A DNA stretch of 9,491 nucleotides from Bacteroidales bacterium UBA6229 (GCA_002440975.1 DJWN01000035.1:1-9491), one strand, 5' to 3'. Shown: positions 1 to 6,805, counted from the first letter of the stretch. Made by a program: numbers and translations. The notes: generated from the letters alone by a model not told the origin.

Positions 1-72
1 TGATTTATCATTAATCATTTTAGTAGAATTTATGCATTCACGACCTTAAAAGCTATTAATAAAAATTTCAAT

Positions 73-80
73 TATCTTTG
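73..80 (+). promoter_or_regulatory. Candidate fabI promoter -7 element (TATCTTTG)
   Basis: TATCTTTG matches the Bacteroidota -7 consensus TAnnTTTG exactly and ends 29 bases before the fabI ATG, which leaves room for a short leader of roughly 20 to 25 bases. No TTTG or TTG was found at the expected distance upstream (about 49 to 54), where the sequence is AT-rich, so the -33 half is weak. No Shine-Dalgarno sequence precedes the ATG, as is usual in this phylum. The rest of 1 to 109 is AT-rich and shows no gene. Confidence 0.5.
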
Positions 81-109
81 TCTGCTGATTAATTTGAAAA
101 AATACCATT

Positions 110-967
110 ATGGCCTACAATCTTTTAAAAGGGAAAAAAGGAATTATTTTCGGTGCTCTGGACAGCAAATCAATTGCCTGGAAGGTAGCTGAGAAGGCTT
201 ATGAAGAAGGAGCCGTTTTTACACTGAGTAATACACCCACTGCCTTACGCTTTGGTGAACTTGATGAGTTGGCAAAAAAAACCAATGCAACCGTAATTCC
301 GGCAGACGCTACTTCGGTTGAAGATCTTAAGAATGTTTTTGAGCAAAGCATGAAGGTGCTAGGTGGCAAAGTGGATTTTGTACTTCATTCAATCGGGATG
401 TCGCTTAATGTGCGCAAGAAGCGTGTTTACAGCGATTTAGACTATAATTTCTTTAATAAAACACTGGATATTTCTGCTATTTCATTCCACAAAATGCTGC
501 AGCTTGCCTTTAAGATGGATGCAATAAACGAGTGGGGATCCGTTGTTGGATTGTCTTATGTAGCTGCACAACGCACCCATTATGGCTATAACGATATGGC
601 AGATGCCAAAGCATTGCTCGAGTCGATTGCGCGAAGCTTTGGATACATCTATGGTCGCGAACGCAAGATCAGGATTAATACCATCTCACAATCACCTACC
701 ATGACAACGGCCGGAAGCGGGGTAAAAGGAATTGACGGCCTGATGGATTTTACGAATCGTATGTCGCCTCTTGGCAATGCTAATGCTGAAGAATGTGCCG
801 AATATTGCATTACCCTGTTTTCTGATCTCACACGTAAAGTTACCATGCAAAACCTCTTCCACGATGGTGGATTCTCAAGTATGGGGATGAGCTGGAAGGC
901 AATGGAGATGTATAATAAGAGCTTTAATTGCGATTGTAATCAGGAGAAAGATAATGTGATGGACTAA
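110..967 (+). CDS. fabI: Enoyl-[acyl-carrier-protein] reductase, FabI type
   Basis: A cytoplasmic NAD(P)H-dependent reductase that carries out the last reduction of each fatty-acid elongation cycle (trans-2-enoyl-ACP to acyl-ACP). The 285 residues form one Rossmann/SDR domain. The N-terminal cofactor segment has the FabI signature with SIAW at 21-24. HSIG is at 93-96. The FabI pair of tyrosines is Y150 and Y160, with the catalytic lysine K167, giving the FabI spacing Y-x6-K. The substrate-loop region reads SQSPTMTTAGSGVKG at 193-207, where E. coli FabI has an AGP-containing loop, so this belongs to a divergent Bacteroidota-like branch. It is about 23 residues longer than the E. coli enzyme, partly from a hydrophilic C-terminal tail with two cysteines (CDC, 274-276). 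The ATG follows a good -7 element. It appears to be a single-gene unit, 48 bp ahead of the sensor kinase, with no terminator seen between them, so some read-through is possible. Confidence 0.95.
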   Translation: MAYNLLKGKKGIIFGALDSKSIAWKVAEKAYEEGAVFTLSNTPTALRFGELDELAKKTNATVIPADATSVEDLKNVFEQSMKVLGGKVDFVLHSIGMSLNVRKKRVYSDLDYNFFNKTLDISAISFHKMLQLAFKMDAINEWGSVVGLSYVAAQRTHYGYNDMADAKALLESIARSFGYIYGRERKIRINTISQSPTMTTAGSGVKGIDGLMDFTNRMSPLGNANAEECAEYCITLFSDLTRKVTMQNLFHDGGFSSMGMSWKAMEMYNKSFNCDCNQEKDNVMD

Positions 968-995
968 GCATCATGTTCAAAAAAAAGCTTACTTT

Positions 996-1013
996 GTAGC
1001 AGATATTTGCTAC
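996..1013. promoter_or_regulatory. Perfect 6-6-6 inverted repeat just before the sensor-kinase start codon
   Basis: GTAGCA, six bases (GATATT), then TGCTAC form a perfect dyad that ends two bases before the ATG at 1016. It immediately follows TTACTTTG (989-996), which is one base from the TAnnTTTG -7 consensus. Any transcript starting from that element would begin inside or next to the dyad. It could be an operator at the transcription start or an RNA hairpin that masks the translation start. There is no T-run after it, so it is not a typical terminator for fabI. The function is inferred only from the symmetry and position. Confidence 0.4.
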
Positions 1014-1015
1014 CG

Positions 1016-4000
1016 ATGAAGTGGGTTATTTCATTCTTATTTTTAGTTGTTTGCCTTTCGTCAGCTAATGGAGCCGAAGACCTTGTGGATTCAGTATATC
1101 TTCCTCCTCGGTGGGAACTTCAACAGGATGTTTTTGCCAGTTTCAACGAGTTTACACCGCTCATCGAACACGATCTGGGAGCGGTATTTGATATCATTCA
1201 GGATCGTACAGGCTTTGTATGGCTGGCAGGAGAAAAGGGACTAGGGCGTTATGATGGTTACGAGTTTCGTGTTTATCATGCTGATACAATCCAAGGTAGC
1301 TTGCATGGTAATTTGATCAGTAGTCTGGCAGTGGATGAGCAGGGATGTTTGTGGGTAGGACATGCCGCCGGAATCTCTGTTTATCAGGAGAATAGTGATA
1401 CATTTCAGTCGGTGTTTGGTGCATTTGAGCATGGAAATGTTATCGTTGACAGCAATTATGTGCGCGCACTGATAGCAGATGGCGATTCGTTGATTTGGTT
1501 CGAAACAGCTGATGGTTGGTTATATCAATATCATCGTAAGTCGGCAATTATCAATAAGCTTCAGCAACATCAGAGTGTATTACAGCCTTATTATCGGTAT
1601 CATGCCATTATAAAGGATAAAGATGGTGATTTGTTTGTTGGCGGACGTGGTATCCCGCCAATGTATTATGATATGGAAAGGAATCTTTTTAGCAGACTGC
1701 CTGTTGATCCCAATGAAATTCCCGGAACAAAACGAGAACCTGATGTGTCGGTCTTTTTTGCTGATAGGCATGGGTTTATCTGGGTTGGTGGTGTCGAAGG
1801 GATTTATCTGTACGAAAAATCCAGGGATTACCTTCATAAATTCAAATCGGGAACGGTATATGACATGATCAGATCCCGTGATGGAGATTATTGGCTGGGG
1901 AGTGGCAATGGTGCGTATCGGATTAATCCACAAACAGGTAAGGGTACGATTTACCGTTTGAACAACAATGATCCCAAATCGCTTGGTGGCGAAAGAATCT
2001 ATGATGTTTACGAAGATAGGAGTGGTCGTATCTGGTTGGCACACGAAAATGGGGTTTCTACTTTTCAGCCCCTCAAACAGGGCATTAAGTATCTGTTTCA
2101 TATTCCGGGCTTGGAGCAAACACCGGCATCCAGCCGGGTATCCTGCCTGGCACGCAAAAATGCTGATGAACTATGGATTGGGACTATTGATGAGGGCATT
2201 GATGTAATGAATATTCAAACTTCTGAGTTCAAACACTATAATCCAACCACTGATCAGGGCATTCTTTCACCTCATATTCGTGTTTTGAAAAATCATCCTG
2301 ATGGCAGCCTGTATATAGGCTACTGGGAAGGACGAGGCTTTGGAAGATTATTGAAAGGAAGTAATGTTTTTGAGCATTTCAGGTATGATCCATCAAGTTT
2401 TAAGAAAGATTGGTATAATGATTTCGAATTTGATCAGCAGGGTGATGTTTATCTGGGTTTTTGGGGTGGCCCGGGTTTAACGATTTTTAAACACAACGAA
2501 GGGGTGTTTGGAACTGAACTTGCCAGCCAGCTCCCCGATGCTTATTATAGTCGATTGATCAATGCTCTCACTAAATCAGATGACGGAAAACTTTGGATTG
2601 CCACAACGCAATCGGGCGTAGTTTGTTATGATGAGATCAATAAGCGAGCATCTTCTTATTTTGAAGCGTATCGCGATGGAAGTGGCATCATCGAAAAACT
2701 AATTTATGATGTAGTAATAGATCACAAAGGAAGTATCTGGGCATGTGGAAACCAGTTGTATGTTTATGATGCGCTCAAAGATCGTTTTGTAGAACTGCCG
2801 CTGGGAGTAAATGATAAATTCATGGAAATCTTTCGCATACATCCTGCGCAGGACGGAAATCTTTGGTTGCTAACTTCTAAAGGCCTGATGCGGTACGATC
2901 CGGATAGAAAATGGCTTACTGATTTTAGTTCGCATGTGCAGCTTAGTTTCAAATCTTCACAGGCTGCGGCTCTTCAATGGGATGAGGATAGGATGATTTT
3001 GGGTGGCTCAAATGGCCTTGCCCTGATTGAAACAGATAAGCTGGGTTTTAGGCATGTATTTCCGAGAGTTTTTTTAACTCATCTGGATGTTTTTAATGAA
3101 ACCTATATTCCGCTTCTCGAAAATCTTGAAAAGGTGAACCTGGCTCACAACCAGAATTTCTTTGCCATTCACTTTGGTACTGATCGTTGGGAAAAAGATA
3201 AGCCTTACACTTATTTTTACAAGCTTGAAGGCTTCGACAAGGAATGGCGAATGATCATGCCACAACAAAAATCGATTTATTTCACTAATGTACCTTCAGG
3301 GTCTTATACCTTTAAAATGCGCACTGGCGATGCCTATGGCAATAAGAGTGATCAGGAAGCTCGCCTGGCAATACATATCAGAACTGCCTGGTGGCGACAA
3401 TGGTGGTTTTATACAATTAGTGTGTTGCTCATTGTTGGGTTTTTTGGTTTTTTGTGGTATTTGAGAATTCTTGACGAAAAACTAAAATGGCAGAACACTG
3501 ATTTGAATCAGCAGATGCTGCGATTGCAAATGAACCCTCATTTTATTTTTAATTCGCTTACTTCAATTCAGAATTATATCTATACCAACCAGACTCATCT
3601 TGCGGGACAATACCTGTCTGATTTTGCCAGACTCATCAGGCTTATTCTCGAAAATAGCCGGCACGAATCTATTTCGCTTGAAAAAGAAATCGAAACCATA
3701 CAGTTATATATGAATCTTCAAAAATTACGCTTCACCGGAAAAATTGATTTTAGTATAAATGTTGATCCTGAGATAGATACAGAAGTAACTTATGTGCCTC
3801 CAATGATGGCTCAACCATTTTTGGAGAATGCACTTGAGCATGGGATTAAAAACAATGACAAGGATGGTGTGATTGAAGTAAGCTATCAATTGATTGGTTC
3901 CCGAATCCGGTTCGAGGTGAGAGATAATGGAATTGGAATTGCAGCATCTAAAAAAATGATTCATGATAGCCATTCTGCAAAGCAGGAATCTCTTTCAATA

Positions 4001-4162
4001 GCCATTTGCAAGGAGAGGATACAATTGCTGGAGCGCAAATCAAAAAGAAAAATTCCCTTTATCTTGGATGAAATTGTCGAAGATGGTCAGGTTAAAGGAA
4101 CACGTGTTGCATTTGAAATTCCACTGAAAGGAAGTTTTATCAGTAAAAAATATAAAGCATGA
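1016..4162 (+). CDS. Membrane sensor histidine kinase: 14-blade periplasmic propeller, Y_Y_Y domain, LytS-type kinase
   Basis: Sensor half of a two-component system, predicted to bind an unknown ligand in the periplasm and phosphorylate the adjacent LytTR regulator. Numbering starts at the ATG at 1016 (1048 residues). An in-frame TTG at 1007 adds three residues, but the ATG gives a cleaner signal peptide (MKWVISFLFLVVCLSSANG). About 14 propeller repeats of the form D-x-x-G-x-[IVL]-W-[ILV]-G then G-[ILV] run from about 63 to 670, which fits two seven-bladed propellers. A Y_Y_Y domain (about 715-787) and one transmembrane helix (about 796-817) follow. The cytoplasmic part is a His_kinase (PF06580) domain: LQMNPHFIFNSL with phospho-acceptor H842, the N-box around FLENALEHG (N938), and the G-box DNGIGI (970-975). 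The second glycine motif is replaced by SLSIA, apparently a common variant in this phylum. It lacks the fused receiver and AraC domains of hybrid regulators. It overlaps the next gene by 4 bp. The ligand is unknown. Confidence 0.93.
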   Translation: MKWVISFLFLVVCLSSANGAEDLVDSVYLPPRWELQQDVFASFNEFTPLIEHDLGAVFDIIQDRTGFVWLAGEKGLGRYDGYEFRVYHADTIQGSLHGNLISSLAVDEQGCLWVGHAAGISVYQENSDTFQSVFGAFEHGNVIVDSNYVRALIADGDSLIWFETADGWLYQYHRKSAIINKLQQHQSVLQPYYRYHAIIKDKDGDLFVGGRGIPPMYYDMERNLFSRLPVDPNEIPGTKREPDVSVFFADRHGFIWVGGVEGIYLYEKSRDYLHKFKSGTVYDMIRSRDGDYWLGSGNGAYRINPQTGKGTIYRLNNNDPKSLGGERIYDVYEDRSGRIWLAHENGVSTFQPLKQGIKYLFHIPGLEQTPASSRVSCLARKNADELWIGTIDEGIDVMNIQTSEFKHYNPTTDQGILSPHIRVLKNHPDGSLYIGYWEGRGFGRLLKGSNVFEHFRYDPSSFKKDWYNDFEFDQQGDVYLGFWGGPGLTIFKHNEGVFGTELASQLPDAYYSRLINALTKSDDGKLWIATTQSGVVCYDEINKRASSYFEAYRDGSGIIEKLIYDVVIDHKGSIWACGNQLYVYDALKDRFVELPLGVNDKFMEIFRIHPAQDGNLWLLTSKGLMRYDPDRKWLTDFSSHVQLSFKSSQAAALQWDEDRMILGGSNGLALIETDKLGFRHVFPRVFLTHLDVFNETYIPLLENLEKVNLAHNQNFFAIHFGTDRWEKDKPYTYFYKLEGFDKEWRMIMPQQKSIYFTNVPSGSYTFKMRTGDAYGNKSDQEARLAIHIRTAWWRQWWFYTISVLLIVGFFGFLWYLRILDEKLKWQNTDLNQQMLRLQMNPHFIFNSLTSIQNYIYTNQTHLAGQYLSDFARLIRLILENSRHESISLEKEIETIQLYMNLQKLRFTGKIDFSINVDPEIDTEVTYVPPMMAQPFLENALEHGIKNNDKDGVIEVSYQLIGSRIRFEVRDNGIGIAASKKMIHDSHSAKQESLSIAICKERIQLLERKSKRKIPFILDEIVEDGQVKGTRVAFEIPLKGSFISKKYKA

Positions 4163-4908
4163 GCATTAAAGCACTAATTATTGACGATGAAGCAAATGCC
4201 AGGCAGGTGTTGTTGAATATGTTGCAATATTATTGCAAAGATATTGCTGTGGTGGGGCAGGCTGAGAATGTTTTATCGGCTTACGAGCTGATTATGCAGC
4301 ATAATCCGGATGTGATTTTTTTGGATATTAAGATGCCGGGCGAGAATGGTTTTGAGCTGATTAAGAAATTCAAAAGGATACCTTTTAAAATCATTTTTGT
4401 AACGGCCTTCGATCATTTTGCCTTTAGAGCAATTAAATTGAGTGCGGTAGATTATTTGCTTAAGCCGGTAAGCCCACGAGAGTTGATACGATCAGTAGCC
4501 AAGCTTGAGCAACAAATGGATGTTGAGGATCAATACGAAAAGCAACTGGAAACGCTGAAGGATAACCTGGAAACAGAAAAATCCATAAAAAAGATTATTC
4601 TCAACACATCCACTACCATGCACGTTATTAAGATCGATGAAGTGATTCGTTGTGAGGCAGATGAAAATTATACGCATGTAGTCCGTGAGGATGGTAAAAC
4701 CTTGCTGGTTGCCAAGACTTTGAAAGATTTTGAAGATATGTTAGGTCCTTATGGCTTTTGTCGTATTCATCAATCTCATCTGATTAATCTGAATCATGTA
4801 GTGACTTTTGAGAAAAGTGGGAGTATGGTTTTTTTAACTTCAAAGGAGCGGGTCCCTGTTTCGAGCCGACGAAAAGAGTTTTTTCTCGCTGCCTTGCAGC
4901 ATATTTAG
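4159..4908 (+). CDS. LytTR-family DNA-binding response regulator
   Basis: Cytoplasmic transcription regulator and presumed phosphorylation partner of the upstream kinase. The receiver domain (about 3-120) has the acidic pair D9 and D10, the phospho-acceptor D56 in VIFLDIKMP, T82 in FVTAF and K102 in LLKPVSP, so all the key residues of an active receiver are present. A charged linker (about 120-145) with coiled-coil character leads to a LytTR DNA-binding domain (about 146-245), recognisable by DENYTHV (168-174) and FCRIHQSHLINLNHV (200-214). The length of 249 residues is typical for the family. Its ATG overlaps the kinase TGA (ATGA), which implies translational coupling and matched amounts of the two proteins. 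LytTR proteins usually bind paired direct repeats of about 9 bp, and only a weak candidate was seen downstream at 4948-4978. No terminator is evident after the gene. Confidence 0.95.
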   Translation: MSIKALIIDDEANARQVLLNMLQYYCKDIAVVGQAENVLSAYELIMQHNPDVIFLDIKMPGENGFELIKKFKRIPFKIIFVTAFDHFAFRAIKLSAVDYLLKPVSPRELIRSVAKLEQQMDVEDQYEKQLETLKDNLETEKSIKKIILNTSTTMHVIKIDEVIRCEADENYTHVVREDGKTLLVAKTLKDFEDMLGPYGFCRIHQSHLINLNHVVTFEKSGSMVFLTSKERVPVSSRRKEFFLAALQHI

Positions 4909-4958
4909 TTGCATATCCTCAACCAATCGCTACACTTAATAAATAAACCTGTTCATTG

Positions 4959-5000
4959 ATCAAATTGATTTGATTAAGGGCTTCGTACATCCCTAACTTG
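4959..5000 (+). promoter_or_regulatory. Candidate lipoprotein promoter with overlapping operator-like dyad
   Basis: TTTG at 4969-4972 and TAACTTG at 4994-5000 are 21 bases apart. This resembles the Bacteroidota -33/-7 pair (TTTG, about 19-21 bases, TAnnTTTG), although the -7 half is one T short. A perfect inverted repeat ATCAAA-TTGA-TTTGAT (4959-4974) covers the -33 half, and TTGAT occurs three times (4956, 4965, 4970). A protein bound there would compete with or recruit polymerase. The rest of the 124-bp gap (4909-5032) holds no gene and no clear terminator for the regulator gene. Confidence 0.4.
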
Positions 5001-5032
5001 CGGCAGTATGTAACCCCTTAAATTAATTTACA

Positions 5033-5452
5033 ATGAAAACAAAAAATGTACTTATTGCCTTAGGCACAGTGATGATGTTTGTGATGTTTACTACTACATC
5101 ATGTAAGAAAAAAAGTGATCCGACTCCGGAACCGACTCCAACGCCTTACAATCCGGTTTTTTCTTCCACCTCAATTGCCATTGATGCAACAACCATTGAT
5201 TTTTACATCACCTGCACAACAGATGATTATGAATTGATAAAGGTTGAAGTAAAATCACCCGGTACACTACAGGATGATACGTATCTGGGTAATGGAATGT
5301 TGTTGATTCGAAATGAACCAATAACCTTTCCAAACTTCTTTGTTAGAACAAGTGGTACCTGGACATTTATTATCACCGGAACGATTAAGAGTGGTTCGCA
5401 CGTAGGTGAGTCTTTTACGGCTACCACCAGTGTTACGGTAAGCGGAAAGTAA
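5033..5452 (+). CDS. Small secreted lipoprotein of unknown function
   Basis: I do not recognise a named family. The N-terminus is a lipoprotein signal peptide: basic MKTK, a hydrophobic stretch, then TTSC with the lipidated cysteine at C24. Right after it come KKK and a linker rich in proline and threonine (DPTPEPTPTP, 29-38), which would hold the folded part away from the membrane. The remaining 100 or so residues alternate hydrophobic and polar positions and are rich in T, S, V and I, which suggests an all-beta sandwich. The end, FTATTSVTVSGK, looks like a terminal beta strand. There are no other cysteines except C61 and no catalytic motif. It lies 124 bp after the response regulator behind its own promoter-like sequence and 40 bp before a second lipoprotein, so the two are probably cotranscribed. 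It could be a ligand-binding or structural surface protein, or a target of the two-component system. Confidence 0.8.
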   Translation: MKTKNVLIALGTVMMFVMFTTTSCKKKSDPTPEPTPTPYNPVFSSTSIAIDATTIDFYITCTTDDYELIKVEVKSPGTLQDDTYLGNGMLLIRNEPITFPNFFVRTSGTWTFIITGTIKSGSHVGESFTATTSVTVSGK

Positions 5453-5492
5453 AATGCTGATCTATTGATTGTTTTGCTAAACATCAACGACA

Positions 5493-5954
5493 ATGAATCC
5501 CAGAGCTTTGCCTTTTATTGTGATGGTTTGTTTATTGGCTGCAGGCTGTAAGCAAAGCCATACAGCAGATAATACGGCCGATTGCGATGGTGTGTTTTAT
5601 ATGAGTTTTGATGGTTTTAGTAGCAAAACAATGTGTGTCGGCAATTTAGATGCCTATGCGATAGGTAAAGATGGTCTCAAGCTGAAAGTGATGAAAGATG
5701 AACTCGCTGGTAAGGTGATATTCGAACTATTGTTAAATTCCTGGACAGGTCCGGGCGACTATAAGTTGGGAGGAAACTCCAATAAGTGCGAGTTGATTGT
5801 TCATGGTGCTACAGATGAATTCTACAAATGTACTTCAGGAAATATCCTAATAACTGAGGCCACTTCAAACAAACTGGAAGCAAACTTTTCTATCGTTATT
5901 GAAGGATTCTATAACAAAAAGGTCATTCACGCCCGAGGAGGGGTACATTTGTAG
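5493..5954 (+). CDS. Small secreted lipoprotein with four conserved-looking cysteines, function unknown
   Basis: The signal peptide ends in LLAAGC, with the lipidated cysteine at C19, so the product is a lipoprotein on the periplasmic or outer-membrane side. The mature part (about 134 residues) contains four further cysteines (C31, C48, C99, C113), enough for two disulfides in the oxidising periplasm. It has a beta-rich pattern with the turn motif SWTGPGDYKLGG (83-94). The C-terminal stretch SIVIEGFYNKKVIHARGG (133-150) resembles the last strands of small Bacteroidota lipoproteins of the DUF6252 kind. That is a resemblance from memory, not a domain assignment. It shares the ACAATG start context with the preceding lipoprotein gene, and no convincing promoter lies in the 40-bp gap, so it is probably the second gene of a two-gene unit. 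A hairpin terminator follows 23 bases after its stop. Confidence 0.8.
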   Translation: MNPRALPFIVMVCLLAAGCKQSHTADNTADCDGVFYMSFDGFSSKTMCVGNLDAYAIGKDGLKLKVMKDELAGKVIFELLLNSWTGPGDYKLGGNSNKCELIVHGATDEFYKCTSGNILITEATSNKLEANFSIVIEGFYNKKVIHARGGVHL

Positions 5955-5977
5955 TTTTCTCGTTTGATGTGATCAGT

Positions 5978-6002
5978 AAGGCCGGCTATTTGTGCCGGCT
6001 TT
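5978..6002 (+). terminator. Hairpin between convergent genes, likely terminator
   Basis: AAGGCCGGC, a seven-base loop (TATTTGT) and GCCGGCTTT form a 9-bp stem with one G-T pair. It lies between the stop of the second lipoprotein (5954) and the stop of the convergent gene (6009). The T-tract after it on the plus strand is short (three T, then GC), so termination strength is uncertain. The stem could serve both strands. Confidence 0.65.
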
Positions 6003-6008
6003 GCTGGT

Positions 6009-6779
6009 TTAACAGGTTTCTAATTGCTGATCCATGCTAAGCATAAAAAGAGCCAGATCATATTTTACAGGATCATCAGGATCCAATTTTCTTAGTTGCA
6101 TTGTGAGTTCTTCGGCAGCTTTCCGGTCATCTTGTTTTCGGTTAAGCAATCCGAGTTTTCGTGCTGCTTTTCCGGTATGCAGGTCGAGTGGGCAGATCAA
6201 ATCTTTTGTTGAAATACTTTTCCATATCCCAAAATCAATACCATATTCGTTAGTGCGCACCATCCACCTCAAAAACATATTGATACGTTTGGCTGACGAA
6301 CCTTTATCGGGATTGGCCAGATGTTTTTCTGTTCTTTTTTCGTGTGGAAACTTCAACAAGGTATTTCTGGCAAAAACAATTGCCTCCCAGATGCCTCCAT
6401 TTTTATAGCCCTCCGAAAACACATTTTCCATACTGCCAAATTGCCTGTAAATCATTGCCAGAGCATACACCAGGGCATGACAATCAACACCTTTGAAAGT
6501 ACGATACTGAAATTGCTCTAACCGGCTAAAATCACGGTCGGTTGCCTGCATAACAAATTGATGAGGTGCCTGATCCATCAGCTGCATTAAAAAACCAGCC
6601 CGTTCGATGATCTGACGGCGCATTCCCCAGGAAAGAATTGCCGTTAAGAAGCCTGAAATTTCAATATCTTCTTTATTGCTAAAACGATGTGGAATACTGA
6701 TTGGATCATCAGCAATAAATAATTGCTCCCTGTTGATTTGAATCAGCTTGAAATCAAGTAGCTTTTTGATATCTTCCAT
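6009..6779 (-). CDS. TIGR02757 / DUF2400 family protein, possible HhH-type DNA glycosylase relative
   Basis: A conserved protein of unknown function in the TIGR02757 (DUF2400) family, and at 256 residues of about the usual length. Family-like motifs are DPISIPHRF (25-33), AILSWGMRRQI (47-57), GSSAKRINMFLRWMVR (160-175), PLDLHTGKAARKLGLL (197-212) and DPVKYDLALFML (236-247). The last three recall, in order, the helix-hairpin-helix lysine region, the Asp-His helix and the C-terminal helix of endonuclease III-like DNA glycosylases (VDTHVxRVxxRLGL in those enzymes). K164 or R165 with D199 would be the candidate catalytic pair. This is my inference; no activity is claimed. It is predicted cytoplasmic, with no signal or membrane segment. 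The gene is monocistronic: the operon terminator lies immediately upstream and a -7 promoter element nearly touches the ATG. It converges on the lipoprotein pair. The next in-frame ATG is at residue 53, inside a conserved region, so the chosen start is secure. Confidence 0.85.
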   Translation of the reverse strand: MEDIKKLLDFKLIQINREQLFIADDPISIPHRFSNKEDIEISGFLTAILSWGMRRQIIERAGFLMQLMDQAPHQFVMQATDRDFSRLEQFQYRTFKGVDCHALVYALAMIYRQFGSMENVFSEGYKNGGIWEAIVFARNTLLKFPHEKRTEKHLANPDKGSSAKRINMFLRWMVRTNEYGIDFGIWKSISTKDLICPLDLHTGKAARKLGLLNRKQDDRKAAEELTMQLRKLDPDDPVKYDLALFMLSMDQQLETC

Positions 6780-6784
6780 GGAGG

Positions 6785-6792
6785 CAAATTTA
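6785..6792 (-). promoter_or_regulatory. Candidate -7 element TAAATTTG, almost touching the start codon
   Basis: Read on the minus strand this is TAAATTTG, an exact TAnnTTTG match, ending only five bases before the ATG of the DUF2400-type gene. If it is used, transcription would start within a few bases of the start codon, giving a leaderless or nearly leaderless mRNA. The region expected to hold a -33 TTTG is filled by the T-run of the preceding terminator, and spacing to a clear TTTG is not ideal. No Shine-Dalgarno is present apart from a CCTCC of the wrong sense. Confidence 0.45.
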
Positions 6793-6805
6793 GCGATTGA
6801 AAAAC

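Noticed and set aside
1..17. TGATT-TATCATT-AATCA inverted repeat at the left edge
   Set aside because: It is short, AT-only apart from a few bases, and expected by chance in such AT-rich sequence; there is no T-run and no visible upstream gene to terminate.
1007..1018. TTG at 1007 as the sensor-kinase start
   Set aside because: It adds only Met-Leu-Pro before MKWV, lies inside the dyad, and the ATG at 1016 gives a normal signal peptide with a basic residue at position 2.
1580..2119. 179-codon open frame on the minus strand inside the kinase gene
   Set aside because: It lies fully within a well-supported propeller coding region, and its translation shows no domain pattern. It is a frame shadow.
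1016..4908. Hybrid two-component system (HTCS) regulator
   Set aside because: The propeller and Y_Y_Y parts look like an HTCS, but the kinase is of the PF06580 type and the receiver is a separate LytTR protein with no AraC domain.
4977..4994. AGGG...CCCT stem as a terminator for the response regulator
   Set aside because: It has only four base pairs with a ten-base loop and no T-tract, and it sits between the two halves of the candidate promoter.
5227..5493. 88-codon minus-strand frame across the first lipoprotein
   Set aside because: It is antisense to a gene with a clear lipoprotein signal, has no recognisable protein features, and is a shadow.
6034..6408. 124-codon plus-strand frame opposite the DUF2400-type gene
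   Set aside because: Its translation is serine- and phenylalanine-rich with no motifs, antisense to a conserved protein; no promoter or start context was seen.
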